Notes: generated from the letters alone by a model not told the origin. Shown: positions 18,412-27,018, counted from the first letter of the stretch. The stretch: 64,000 nt of DNA from Candidatus Anaeroferrophillus wilburensis (GCA_016934315.1 JAFGSY010000044.1:1-64000), one strand, 5' to 3'. Program-made: numbers and translations.

Positions 18412-19098
18412 CTACTGGTCATGGTCCTGAATAATGACGATGGCTTGATAGCCCCTGGCTCGCAGCCTGTCAGCCAGGTCTTCGGCCTGGTCACGGTTGG
18501 AGAACCAGCCGGCCCGTACCCGGTAGCAGGTGTTGTTGCCACAGTCGGCAGTCTGCATGAAAAGCGAGTTGGTGAACGGCTGCAGGTTTTCGTACAGTTG
18601 GCGGGCGTTGTCCCGCTCGGCAAAGGATCCCAACTGGACGCCAAAGTAGCGCGTCTGGGAAAACCGGGTTTGCCCGGCTACCGGGGCTTCAAGAAGGGTT
18701 ATGCGCACCAGGGCAGTGCCCTGGTCAACCATGTCCAACGCTTCGGCTGCCGCATGGGAAAGGTCGATGATCCGGCCCTTGATGAATGGTCCCCGGTCAT
18801 TGATGAAAACCGTGACACTCTTGCGATTTTCCAGGTTGGTAACCTTGACGCGGCTGCCCAGGGGGAGTTCCTTATGAGCGGCGGTAAGCTGGTGCATGTC
18901 ATAAAGCTCGCCGCTGGCGGTTGACTTGCCGTGAAAATCACTGCCATACCAGGATGCAATCCCTTCCTGGCTTGCCAGGAGGCGCGGCTTGGCCGGCAGG
19001 GAATAATCATACCGGGAATGCTTGGCCATGCATCCCCAGCAGCCGGTGGCCAGCAGCGCCAGCAGCCAGAACCATTTCATTTTTTTCAGGGCAGACAT
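18412..19098 (-). CDS. rlpA: RlpA-family lipoprotein with SPOR domain
   Basis: The 228-residue product begins with a lipoprotein signal peptide (LLALLATGC, lipid Cys at residue 20). A double-psi beta-barrel domain follows at about 46-135 (GIASWYGSDFHGKSTASGE, then VTVFINDRGPFIKGRIIDLS), and then a C-terminal SPOR domain (FGVQLGSFAERDNARQLYE, then YRVRAGWFSNRDQAEDLA). RlpA is a septal lytic transglycosylase acting on denuded glycan strands that SPOR domains bind; the catalytic Asp in NDRGP is present. It sits between cobalamin genes and overlaps the phosphatase gene by 13 nt, so it is probably co-transcribed with them without a functional link. Confidence 0.88.
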   Translation of the reverse strand: MSALKKMKWFWLLALLATGCWGCMAKHSRYDYSLPAKPRLLASQEGIASWYGSDFHGKSTASGELYDMHQLTAAHKELPLGSRVKVTNLENRKSVTVFINDRGPFIKGRIIDLSHAAAEALDMVDQGTALVRITLLEAPVAGQTRFSQTRYFGVQLGSFAERDNARQLYENLQPFTNSLFMQTADCGNNTCYRVRAGWFSNRDQAEDLADRLRARGYQAIVIIQDHDQ

Positions 19099-19718
19099 GA
19101 GCCGTTGAGCAGGCTGACTTGGGAAAAGTCAGGAAAATAATCGATCCGGTTGATGCAGCAGAAATCCTGCTTCAGGCGGAAAAGGTGATCTGCAGCCAAG
19201 GTCAAGGCCCGGCAGAGAATGAGCATGTTGATGCCGCCATGAGCCACGAGGATCATGTGTTCTCCCGCATGGTTTGCCAGAATCTGATCCAGGGCGCCAA
19301 ATACCCGTGCTTCAACCTCTGGAATTGTTTCCCCCCCGGGAATGCGATAGTTGATAAAATTTGAAAATTTCTTTTTTATATCGTCTGGATAACGTTCCTT
19401 TACCTCGGCAAAGGTCAATCCTTCCCAGCGCCCCATCTTGATTTCGCGAAATGCTGCCAGTGATGTGTGGGGCAGATCAAGGTGGCGGGCAATAACCGCC
19501 GCCCCCTGGTAACTGCGGGACAAATCGCTGGAAAAAACCCGGGTGATGGGATAGGCAGCCAGCTGGCTTGCCATGGTTTCCATGGTTTGCAGCGATTTAT
19601 CAGTGACCTCGATGTCAATGTGGCCGTTGTAACGAAACTCGCCGTCAAGGGTGTTGATCGTTTGCCCATGGCGGAGGAGAAAAAGCGTGGTGGCTGGCGC
19701 GTCGGTCATAGTTTTCAT
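19086..19718 (-). CDS. cobC: Histidine phosphatase family protein, probable alpha-ribazole phosphatase
   Basis: The 210-residue product has the phosphohistidine signature LFLLRHGQT near the N-terminus and the second catalytic histidine in ILVAHGGINMLIL. These match the histidine phosphatase superfamily, which includes CobC, the alpha-ribazole-5'-phosphate phosphatase. Function is inferred from the cobU-cobS neighbours; sequence alone cannot separate CobC from other phosphoglycerate-mutase-like phosphatases. No convincing ribosome binding site was found: ATG 19718, ATG 19709 and TTG 19739 are all possible. It overlaps rlpA by 13 nt. Confidence 0.72.
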   Translation of the reverse strand: MKTMTDAPATTLFLLRHGQTINTLDGEFRYNGHIDIEVTDKSLQTMETMASQLAAYPITRVFSSDLSRSYQGAAVIARHLDLPHTSLAAFREIKMGRWEGLTFAEVKERYPDDIKKKFSNFINYRIPGGETIPEVEARVFGALDQILANHAGEHMILVAHGGINMLILCRALTLAADHLFRLKQDFCCINRIDYFPDFSQVSLLNGSCLP

Positions 19719-19836
19719 AATGCACGACGGCCGTGACAAAACTGCGGGCAGCCGTTGCTATAAAAGGGGGTACTCTTTCGATGTGAAACCATTACGATAA
19801 TGGAGTTCATCCGATGTTCAGCAGCGCAGGGTAATG

Positions 19837-20583
19837 CTAGCCATAGAGCACCAGCCAGCCGACCAGGGCCAGGGCTTCGCTGGTTTCACAGACAAAGCCC
19901 AGCAGATCGCCGGTGACGCCGCCAAGCCGCCGGTGAAAATAGCGGCTTGCCCCCCAGCTGTATATGCCGACCGCCCCCATGAGCAGAAGTGCGGACAGGC
20001 CGCTGACCATGAGGGTTGCTACTGCGGTGATTGTGGCGGCGGTCCATAGTTCCCGAATGGTTACCTGTTCAGTGATTGATTGCCCCAGCCCTCCCTCGGG
20101 TCTGGCATAGACAGAGAGGTGGGCCATAATGACAATGGCAAACCGGCCATAGGCCGGCAGCAGGATCAGGCAGGAAACCATAGTGTGCCCGGGAAGGTTG
20201 GACAAGGCGGCATATTTCAGCAGCAGAACAGTGATTAGTGCCAGAGCACCCATGGTGCCGATGGCACTGTCTTTCATAATCTTAAGAATATCATCCCGGC
20301 AGTCGCGGCCGCTGAGCAAGCCGTCGGCGGTATCCGCCAGCCCGTCGAGGTGGAAGCCGCCGGTAAGCAGAATCTGGACAGGCAGCAGCAATGCGGCAAT
20401 GACAGCCTTGGGCAGCAGGGGAGCGAGCAGCAGGTAGACAACGGCAAGGATGACGCCCAGCAAAAGCCCCACCAGGGGAAAACAGCACAGTGAGGCGCCG
20501 ATTTCCCTGGGAGTCAGGGTTTTCTGTACAGGGAACGGCAGGATCGTCAGAAAGGAGAGGGCAAAATGAAACGAGGTGAACAT
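19837..20583 (-). CDS. cobS: Adenosylcobinamide-GDP ribazoletransferase (cobalamin synthase)
   Basis: The 248-residue, highly hydrophobic product is an integral membrane enzyme joining adenosylcobinamide-GDP with alpha-ribazole (or its phosphate). It has the family opening FHFALSFLTILPFP, the acidic motif GGFHLDGLADTADGLLSG with the metal-binding Asp residues, and GVTGDLLGFVCETSEALAL near the C-terminus. Its ATG lies 1 bp after the stop of cobU, which indicates tight coupling. Confidence 0.93.
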   Translation of the reverse strand: MFTSFHFALSFLTILPFPVQKTLTPREIGASLCCFPLVGLLLGVILAVVYLLLAPLLPKAVIAALLLPVQILLTGGFHLDGLADTADGLLSGRDCRDDILKIMKDSAIGTMGALALITVLLLKYAALSNLPGHTMVSCLILLPAYGRFAIVIMAHLSVYARPEGGLGQSITEQVTIRELWTAATITAVATLMVSGLSALLLMGAVGIYSWGASRYFHRRLGGVTGDLLGFVCETSEALALVGWLVLYG

Positions 20584-20584
20584 C

Positions 20585-21115
20585 TTATTTAAGTTTCAGC
20601 GGCAAGCCGCAGCAGACCAGGTATACCTCCTGGCAGACGGCAGCCAGCCGCTGATTGGCGGTGCCGGCCAGATCACGGAAGGCGCGTCCTAGGGGGTTGT
20701 CGGGAACGATGCCGCTGCCCACTTCATTGGTGACGAAGATAATGGTTGCCGGAATTTGCGGCAGAGAGCTGAGAAACGCATCCACGAGCCTCAAAACGGC
20801 GGTAGGATTGTGCTCGTTGCTCAGCAGCAGGTTGGTCAGCCAGAGGGTTATGCAGTCCACCAAGATGACCTGGTACTGCGAGGCGGCTTGCTGCAGGGTG
20901 TCATGCAGCTGGTAGGGTTCCTCAATGGTGGCCTGCCAGGCGCTGCCACGCAGTTCCTGATGTCTGGCAACCCGGACGGCCATTTCCTGGTCGTGGATCT
21001 GGGCGGTTGCCAGATAAGCCCGTGGCCCGGGCAGCTGCTCAGCCAGCTGCTGGGCAAAGGTGCTTTTACCGCTGCGGGCCCCGCCGGTTATCAAAATTGT
21101 TGATTGATGATCCAT
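20585..21115 (-). CDS. cobU: Bifunctional adenosylcobinamide kinase / cobinamide-phosphate guanylyltransferase
   Basis: The 176-residue product shows the P-loop GGARSGKSTFAQQLA, the RVARHQELR motif with the guanylylated His, VDCITLWLTNLL, and FVTNEVGSGIVPDNPLGRAFRDLAG, all typical of CobU. It phosphorylates and guanylylates adenosylcobinamide in the cytoplasm. It is the first gene of the minus-strand cobalamin cluster. I looked for a cobalamin riboswitch upstream (21116-21420) and did not see its conserved core. Confidence 0.93.
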   Translation of the reverse strand: MDHQSTILITGGARSGKSTFAQQLAEQLPGPRAYLATAQIHDQEMAVRVARHQELRGSAWQATIEEPYQLHDTLQQAASQYQVILVDCITLWLTNLLLSNEHNPTAVLRLVDAFLSSLPQIPATIIFVTNEVGSGIVPDNPLGRAFRDLAGTANQRLAAVCQEVYLVCCGLPLKLK

Positions 21116-21507
21116 AATCGTTTGCTAACCATCTATGTTTATTGACATTATTCACCTAACCCAAATAGTGCTCAGTGTCAATGCCTTTTTATTGTTTGTG
21201 GCGGTCTGCCTTTCCCGTCCGCCCATGTCCGCGCCTGGTGTCTTTGTTGTCCGTAGGGGTCCGGTAGCTTTGCAAGCGCTTGGTCCCTGACCATGTTGCT
21301 GGGCGCCATACCCATTCACCTGCTTTTGTTTGTGGTAAGGTGGGCGAATCAATGGTATGATAGTCAGCTGGAAACATGTCAAGTTTTCCTTCCTTTTTGC
21401 CGATGTAACATCTGTTTGCAGTGGGATGCCGGCGGCCATCGGCTCAGGGGCTTCTCCATTTTAGCACATCCTTGCCATTCGTTGTTGTCTTTGGGGATCG
21501 TAGGTGT
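21116..21507. other. Divergent intergenic region between cobU and the HD-GYP gene
   Basis: This 392-bp gap separates divergent genes. It has a plausible extended -10 (TGG-TATGAT, 21353-21361) pointing toward the HD-GYP gene, with only a weak -35. A helix-forming pair GCCGATG and CATCGGC lies in the likely leader near 21402-21444. A segment at 21200-21273 resembles 45606-45672 upstream of motA (see findings). No riboswitch consensus and no convincing coding sequence was found. Confidence 0.4.
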
Positions 21508-22986
21508 ATGAATATTCTGCTCGTAGATGATAATCCTCCTGTTGTTGAAATGTTATCACAGGTACTTATGGCGGAGGGCTATCAAATTGCCACCGCCCAT
21601 GACGGTGTTGCCGCCCTGGAGCGATTGCAGCAGAAAAATTTTGACCTGGTGCTCACCGATTTGAAGATGCCGCGGATGGGCGGGATGGAACTGCTGGGTG
21701 AGATCAGGAAACTGCGGAATCCCCCTGTGGTTATCGTCGTTACCGCCTATGCCACTATGGAAACGGCAATCGACTCCATTAAACTGGGGGTTTATGATTA
21801 TCTGGTCAAACCCTTCAATATGGATCAGGTGCTCCATGCGGTTCATCGGGCGGTGGAAAAAAGGCGGCTGGAGAAGGAAAATGTTCAGCTCAAAGAGATG
21901 GTGGTGCTGTATAATGCCAGCGAAGCCATCAGTTCCAGTTTGCAGACGTCAACGATTATCGATGTGATGCTGGAAGCCGCTTTTGCTCAATCGAGGGCGG
22001 ATCTTGCCGTTCTTTACCTGCGTGAGGATGATGGCTCACTGCTTTCGGTTGCCCGCCACCGGTCCGGCGATTTTGCTGAGCTGGAGGGGGCTGAATTCAT
22101 GCAGTCCCTGGCCCGTGATATTGATATTTCGTGGCTACCGGATATTTTTGACGGCCAGGGGTCAAGGATTTTCGACCCTGGAGATCGCTCGGTTGAGCCC
22201 ATGATGCGTACCTCGTCAACCGAGCAGCAATTTCACTCTTTGCTGAGCATCTCATTGAAAGCCAACAACCGTTATTTGGGCATCCTTAATCTCTTTTCCC
22301 TGACCCCCGGTTTTACCTTCAGTGAGAAAGAAAGCCGGGCCTTGTATATCTTGTCGGCCAAAGGCGCCTCGGCAATTCAAAATGCCTTTTTGTATGAAAA
22401 TACCCAGCAGAACTATCTGCAGACAATCAAAAGTTTTGCCTATGCTCTGGAGGCAAAAGATCAGTATACCCATGGCCACTCCCAGCAGGTGACCCGCTAT
22501 GCGGAAATCCTGGCCCAGGGATTGAAGCTTGATCCCCAGCAGATCAACCTGCTGACTCAGGCCGCGCTGCTCCATGACATTGGTAAAATCGGCATTAGCG
22601 AGGCAATCCTCAATAAACCGGGGCGGTTGACTGACGAGGAATTTCAGGTTATCAAAAAGCATCCGGTTACCGGTAAACACATCCTGACGCCGATCAGTTC
22701 GCTGGCGCCCATTGTTCCCATTGTTTACCACCACCATGAGCGATGGGATGGCGGGGGATATCCGGAAGGACTGCAGGGAGAGAAGATCCCTTTAATGGCC
22801 AGGATTCTCACGGTTGCTGACGCTTTTGACGCCATGACCTCAAACCGGGCCTACCGCCAGCCCATGGCAACCGAGGAGGCCTTTCAGGAGTTGGGTGCTT
22901 GTGCCGGGTCCCAATTTGATCCCCTGCTGGTCGGTATTTTTCAACGTCAGCGTCAGGTCGTTGAGCAGTTGATGGTGTTACGTTGA
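21508..22986 (+). CDS. Response regulator with GAF-like and HD-GYP domains (c-di-GMP phosphodiesterase)
   Basis: The 492-residue product has a receiver domain (1-115; phospho-acceptor Asp51 in LVLTDLKMP, Lys101), a coiled linker, a GAF-like sensor region (about 135-300), and an HD-GYP domain (305-490) with the metal-binding LLHDIGKIGI (His356-Asp357) and the HHHERWDGGGYP motif (408-419). HD-GYP enzymes hydrolyse c-di-GMP to pGpG or GMP. No kinase gene is adjacent. ATG at 21508 is used because the receiver domain begins at once; upstream in-frame sequence does not look coding. Likely controls the motile/sessile switch, by inference. Confidence 0.9.
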   Translation: MNILLVDDNPPVVEMLSQVLMAEGYQIATAHDGVAALERLQQKNFDLVLTDLKMPRMGGMELLGEIRKLRNPPVVIVVTAYATMETAIDSIKLGVYDYLVKPFNMDQVLHAVHRAVEKRRLEKENVQLKEMVVLYNASEAISSSLQTSTIIDVMLEAAFAQSRADLAVLYLREDDGSLLSVARHRSGDFAELEGAEFMQSLARDIDISWLPDIFDGQGSRIFDPGDRSVEPMMRTSSTEQQFHSLLSISLKANNRYLGILNLFSLTPGFTFSEKESRALYILSAKGASAIQNAFLYENTQQNYLQTIKSFAYALEAKDQYTHGHSQQVTRYAEILAQGLKLDPQQINLLTQAALLHDIGKIGISEAILNKPGRLTDEEFQVIKKHPVTGKHILTPISSLAPIVPIVYHHHERWDGGGYPEGLQGEKIPLMARILTVADAFDAMTSNRAYRQPMATEEAFQELGACAGSQFDPLLVGIFQRQRQVVEQLMVLR

Positions 22987-23021
22987 CCAGGGGTCCGAGG
23001 GTGTGTCCGGCCATAAAGTCC

Positions 23022-23051
23022 TTGACAAAAGTCCAGCCGATTTGCTATATC
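23022..23051 (+). promoter_or_regulatory. Sigma-70 type promoter for the parA-like operon
   Basis: A perfect -35 TTGACA (23022-23027) is followed, 18 nt later, by TATATC (23046-23051) preceded by TGC, an extended -10. Predicted transcription start is near 23058, about 32 nt before the TTG start codon. Confidence 0.7.
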
Positions 23052-23089
23052 GTCTCAGTTTCTTCAATCCTATCTGATTAAAACAGCCT

Positions 23090-23836
23090 TTGAGGAAAAT
23101 AGCCTGCCAAAATTTGAAGGGTGGTACAGGAAAGACCACTACGGTGGTCAATCTTGCCCATTATCTGGCCCAGCAGGGGCGGAAGGTTCTGGTTGTCGAC
23201 CTTGATGCCCAGGGCAGTGTGGGGGTAAGCCTTGGCGTCGAGGCTGAACATGGCCTCTATGAGCTGCTCATTGATAACTGTCCATTAGCCGATTGCGTTA
23301 TCGAAGCCCGGGAGAATCTCTACTGTCTTCTCTCAGATCAGTCGGTGGCAGCCTGTGAAACCATTTTGGTGGCCAAGACCCGCAGGGAAGAAATCCTGAG
23401 CCGTGGCTTGTCCCAGGTTGCAGAGGTGCTGCCCGGGGTGGAGGTGGTGTTGCTGGACTGTTCACCTTCCCTTTCTATTCTCAGTCAGAATGCCCTGGTG
23501 TATGCCGATGAGCTGATTATCCCGGTCAGTATGGATTTCCTGGCACTTGTCGGAGCCAACCATGTCTTTGATAACCTGGGGATGATTGAGGAGTATTTCC
23601 ATAAAAAACTGAAAATATTAGGTATTGTTCCGACGTTTTTTGATAAGCGGGTCAATATGAGTAAGGAAGTGCTGGCTGCTTTGCGGGAGCAGTATGGTTC
23701 TCTGGTTATGTCGCCGGTACGTGTTGATACGAAATTGAAACAGGCATCGAGTGCCCGCCAGACAATCTTTGAGTTCCATGAGAAGAGTCGGGCAGCTTTC
23801 GATTACCTGCAGGTTGGTGAGGAGTTGTTCCCATGA
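23090..23836 (+). CDS. Orphan ParA-family ATPase
   Basis: The 248-residue product has a deviant Walker A motif KGGTGKTTT (residues 10-18) with the signature lysine, the A' motif VLVVDLDAQGS (33-43), and Walker B in VVLLDCSPS (Asp123). It is thus a ParA/Soj-type dimerising ATPase that binds DNA or membrane in its ATP state. No ParB gene is present. The only plausible start is TTG at 23090, with no clear Shine-Dalgarno. The next gene overlaps by 4 nt and encodes a membrane protein, so the pair probably works together, for instance in positioning a cargo. The cargo is unknown. Confidence 0.88.
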   Translation: MRKIACQNLKGGTGKTTTVVNLAHYLAQQGRKVLVVDLDAQGSVGVSLGVEAEHGLYELLIDNCPLADCVIEARENLYCLLSDQSVAACETILVAKTRREEILSRGLSQVAEVLPGVEVVLLDCSPSLSILSQNALVYADELIIPVSMDFLALVGANHVFDNLGMIEEYFHKKLKILGIVPTFFDKRVNMSKEVLAALREQYGSLVMSPVRVDTKLKQASSARQTIFEFHEKSRAAFDYLQVGEELFP

Positions 23837-24576
23837 GTGCAACCAAACGCCGGAAACCGGCAGCTGGGACAGGCAAGAGGAAAAAGGCCTTGGCCGAGGT
23901 CCCTGAACGGGCTCCGGTAGCTAGACAGAAAATGGCCGCTTTTTTTGACTCTGAAACCCGGGAGGGAGATATGATGGCTGGAAAAACCAAAGATAGTACA
24001 CCGATTCCTGAGACTGAAAAACATCTGGCAAAAGTTGCGGTAAAAGTGGATGTGAAGAACCTGCCCGCTGAGCCCCCCAAGGCAGCGGCAGCCAAAGAAC
24101 CGCTGTCAGCAGTAAAACCGTCCCCTGGGAAAGCGGGGGCCAAAGATAATCGGCAAGAGAGTGTAAACAAAAACGATTCAGCGAAAGGTGATGCGAAGAT
24201 GTCAGGAAAAACACAGGGAAGCTGTCAACGTAATGATGGTGGATCAAATATGGTGGGTTTTGTGGCCTTGTTTGCGGCGATTGCCGCTTTGGCATTGGTG
24301 TGGTTTTACGCCTCAACCGCAACCGGCTCCCCCTCGGTGCTCAATGATCTGCAGAAGAGCAAGGTTGAGCTGGTGGAGAAGATTGATGCGCTTGATGCCA
24401 AGGTAAGCGCGTTGGATGCCAAGTTTGTTGCCGCTGAAAAGGCAAAACTGGTCAAATCGGTGAATGACTCTCTGGAAGCCATTAATGCTCTGGCTGCCAA
24501 TGCTGATCCTAAAACTGCTGAGCTGCTGAAAAAGATGCAGGTGGAGATGCAAAAATCACTTGTGGAGCTGAAATAA
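23833..24576 (+). CDS. Single-pass membrane protein, putative partner of the ParA-like ATPase
   Basis: I do not recognise a family. The 247-residue product has a strongly basic N-terminus (residues 4-18, KRRKPAAGTGKRKK), a long Ala/Pro/Lys-rich disordered cytoplasmic region to about 138, one transmembrane helix (about 140-160, VGFVALFAAIAALALVWFYA), and a C-terminal coiled coil (172-247; IDALDAKVSALDAKF) predicted to lie in the periplasm. Basic N-terminal peptides of ParB-type partners stimulate ParA ATPases, so the layout fits a membrane-anchored ParA partner; this is inference. It overlaps the ATPase gene by 4 nt, and a terminator follows. Confidence 0.8.
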   Translation: MSATKRRKPAAGTGKRKKALAEVPERAPVARQKMAAFFDSETREGDMMAGKTKDSTPIPETEKHLAKVAVKVDVKNLPAEPPKAAAAKEPLSAVKPSPGKAGAKDNRQESVNKNDSAKGDAKMSGKTQGSCQRNDGGSNMVGFVALFAAIAALALVWFYASTATGSPSVLNDLQKSKVELVEKIDALDAKVSALDAKFVAAEKAKLVKSVNDSLEAINALAANADPKTAELLKKMQVEMQKSLVELK

Positions 24577-24603
24577 TAGTTTAGAGTTGTTTCTGATGCT
24601 CAT

Positions 24604-24637
24604 AGAGGGCGGCGCTGATAGTGCCGCCCTCTTTTTC
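24604..24637 (+). terminator. Rho-independent terminator after the parA-like operon
   Basis: Stem GAGGGCGGC (24605-24613) pairs with GCCGCCCTC (24623-24631), extended by one A-T pair, with a 9-nt loop and a T-rich tail (TTTTTCTT). Confidence 0.9.
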
Positions 24638-24704
24638 TTGGGAAGATGCGGCTTCGGGGCGAGCATGCTGAACTCAAGTGGGTGGCCGCCTTGGACGACA
24701 TGCT

Positions 24705-25565
24705 TTACTGCCGTATCTTGGCTTTCATGTTTTCATAGGTTTGCAGGATAGCATTTTGGATAAGAGCTGCCTGCTGTGGATCGAAATGCAAGGTGCCCAA
24801 GGTTTTCAAGGGGGCCAGCTCCATCAGAGAACTGCTTAAAAAGCCGCCCCGATAGCGGGATATGGTCGCCATGGGAATCGGTTCAATCCGGCAGTTGATT
24901 TCCGCAGTCCGGCAGCATTCGATGATTGCCGCTCGGGTGATCCCCGGCAACAGTCCGGCTTCCACCGGCGGCGTCACCAGGCAATTGTCTTCCGTCAGCA
25001 GAAAAAGGTTGGAGAAGGTCCCTTCACACAGGTGGTCATCCTGATTGAGAAAGATTCCCTCATCAGCACCCTGCCGGACAGCAAGGCGCCGGCCGAAAAG
25101 ATTATCCAGATAATTGAGACTTTTGATCCGCAGCAGGGGGTGGTGGCCATCCCGTCTCCATGGCAGAAAAATGGTTTTCAGTCCCTGTTGACGCTGCTGT
25201 TGGGTTTTCAGGTCGAGAGGCAAAACCTGGACGATGCAGGTTGACTGATGGTCGGTATCCGGCAACGGTCCGCTGCTGACCACAATCCTGGCCATGGCAT
25301 CAGATGACGACAGCTTGTTGAGTGTCAGTAGATGGTCAATGATGGCCTCGAAGTCAGCGGGCATTGACGGCAGGGCAATGTTCAGGATCGCCAGTCCCTG
25401 TTGCAGCCGTTCCAGATGGCGCTGCAGGAGAAAGGGGATGCCCTGGTAGAGGCGGATGGTTTCAAAAACACCGTTGCCGTACAAAAACCCGCCATCAAAA
25501 GGCGAGATAGCCGCTTTGTCAGCCGGCAGATAACGGCCGTTTTGGTACAGGTGGATTGTTGCCAT
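24705..25565 (-). CDS. pabC: Class IV aminotransferase-fold enzyme, probable aminodeoxychorismate lyase
   Basis: The 286-residue PLP enzyme has the fold-type IV signature: DGGFLYGNGVFETIRLYQG near the N-terminus, the PLP lysine in RIKSLNYLDNL, EGTFSNLFLL, and LPGITRAAIIECC. The superfamily includes PabC (4-amino-4-deoxychorismate to 4-aminobenzoate plus pyruvate), branched-chain and D-amino-acid aminotransferases. The adjacent pabB 46 bp upstream favours PabC. No pabA is found here. Sequence alone does not exclude another class IV activity. Confidence 0.78.
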   Translation of the reverse strand: MATIHLYQNGRYLPADKAAISPFDGGFLYGNGVFETIRLYQGIPFLLQRHLERLQQGLAILNIALPSMPADFEAIIDHLLTLNKLSSSDAMARIVVSSGPLPDTDHQSTCIVQVLPLDLKTQQQRQQGLKTIFLPWRRDGHHPLLRIKSLNYLDNLFGRRLAVRQGADEGIFLNQDDHLCEGTFSNLFLLTEDNCLVTPPVEAGLLPGITRAAIIECCRTAEINCRIEPIPMATISRYRGGFLSSSLMELAPLKTLGTLHFDPQQAALIQNAILQTYENMKAKIRQ

Positions 25566-25611
25566 ACGGACCTTTTTCCAGGATGGTTCCTTGCCTTGCC
25601 CGGCAAGCGGT

Positions 25612-27018
25612 TTATGCCTTCAGGGTTTTGAGAAAGGATTCGGCCTTGGTAATGGTTTCTTCGTATTCCATCTGGGGGTCTGAGTCGGCGACAATGCCGC
25701 CGCCTACTTGGAAATATAGCTGCTGCCGGTGGTGGACCGCCGTGCGGATGGCAATATTCAGGTCGCTGTCGCCGGAAAAATCCAGATAGCCGATGGAGCC
25801 GGTATAGACCCCGCGGCAGCACGGTTCAAGCTCATCAATGATTTCCATGGAACGGAGCTTGGGGGCACCGGTAATGGAGCCGCCGGGAAAAGAGTTGATG
25901 ATGCAGTCGATGGTGCTGTAGCGGGGGTCGATCCGGGCGGCGACGGTGGATACCAGATGATGGACGTTGGCATAGGACTCAATGATTTCCATTTCCGATA
26001 CCTGAACGCTGCCATACCGGGCGATCCGCCCAAGATCATTGCGCTCTAGATCAACAATCATGATATGCTCAGCCAGATCTTTGCTGCTCTGCTGTAACTC
26101 CTGCTGCAGACGGTTGTCTTCCTCAGGAGTCGTTCCCCGGGGGCGGGTGCCCTTGATGGGACGGGTTTCAATGTAGTCCCCCTGAATCAGCAGGTAGCGT
26201 TCCGGCGAGTTGCTCATTACCGTGTGGTTATCAGTGACCAGGTAGGCGCCAAAGGGAGCTGGACTCAGTGTCCGAAATCTACGGTAGAAATCCCAGGGGT
26301 TGCCGTTGCAATCTATGACAAAGCGTTGGGACAGGTTCACCTGATAAATATCGCCGGCCCTGATATATTCAAGAATTTTTCCGATGGCGGTGTTGTACTG
26401 GTCGTGGGTGAAATTGCAACTCACCGTGCTGCCCACCTGTAGTGGCCGGGGCGGCAGGAGGGGTGCGCTCCGGTTTCCTGCCCGACTGACGATGTGCTCC
26501 AGCCAGCGGCGGCGATCAGCCGCCCGGTGCTTCCTGGATTTTTCATCGGTCAGGGGCCAACCGGTTGAAATAATATATGATTTCTGTTCCAGATGGTCAA
26601 TTGCCAGGATGGTGTCATAAAATGAGAGAAAAGCATCGGGCATCTGCAGATCATTGACGGTGGTTTGGGGAAACTGCTCGATCAGATGTCCCAGTTCGTA
26701 ACCAAAGTAACCCACGGCTCCGGCTTCAAAGGGCAGCAGGGTTGTTGTTTTAGGGCGCTGCCAGCGGCATAGCAGCTCCTGCAACAAGGTGAAAAGCGGC
26801 TTTGTAGAGATTTTTTCACTTCCGGTCAGGAAGTTTGTTGTTCTGACCTGTCGGTCATCGGCAACAACCTGGAAAAAAGGATCCGCTCCAAGAAAAGAGA
26901 AGCGTCCCAGTTTCTGGTGGTCAACCCCCGAGTCAAGCCAGAAAGGATAGGGCTGGGAATGGAGCTGTTCAACGACGGCGACGGGGTCAGGAACCCATGA
27001 TAATTCAATAATATCCAT
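25612..27018 (-). CDS. pabB: Aminodeoxychorismate synthase component I
   Basis: The 468-residue product is a chorismate-utilising enzyme with the C-terminal blocks SPERYLLIQG, the PIKGTRPRG motif (the catalytic Lys that distinguishes aminodeoxychorismate synthase from anthranilate synthase), GGSITGAPKLRSMEIIDELE, YTGSIGYLDFSGDSDLNIAI and GGGIVADSDPQMEYEETI. It forms 4-amino-4-deoxychorismate for folate synthesis and needs an amidotransferase (PabA), absent here. ATG at 27018 begins the family-like MDIIELSW; the upstream in-frame stretch lies in the leader. Transcribed with pabC from the promoter at 27200-27228. Confidence 0.9.
   Translation of the reverse strand: MDIIELSWVPDPVAVVEQLHSQPYPFWLDSGVDHQKLGRFSFLGADPFFQVVADDRQVRTTNFLTGSEKISTKPLFTLLQELLCRWQRPKTTTLLPFEAGAVGYFGYELGHLIEQFPQTTVNDLQMPDAFLSFYDTILAIDHLEQKSYIISTGWPLTDEKSRKHRAADRRRWLEHIVSRAGNRSAPLLPPRPLQVGSTVSCNFTHDQYNTAIGKILEYIRAGDIYQVNLSQRFVIDCNGNPWDFYRRFRTLSPAPFGAYLVTDNHTVMSNSPERYLLIQGDYIETRPIKGTRPRGTTPEEDNRLQQELQQSSKDLAEHIMIVDLERNDLGRIARYGSVQVSEMEIIESYANVHHLVSTVAARIDPRYSTIDCIINSFPGGSITGAPKLRSMEIIDELEPCCRGVYTGSIGYLDFSGDSDLNIAIRTAVHHRQQLYFQVGGGIVADSDPQMEYEETITKAESFLKTLKA

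Noticed and set aside
21200-21330. c-di-GMP-I riboswitch on the minus strand
   Set aside because: A GCAA-stem-GCAAAGCTACCGG arrangement resembles the GEMM core, but the GACGCAAAGC and GCAAACC invariants are not intact, and it would face cobU rather than the HD-GYP gene.
21116-21420. Cobalamin riboswitch upstream of cobU
   Set aside because: The minus-strand sequence lacks the conserved B12-box and core segments, so no riboswitch is claimed despite the favourable context.
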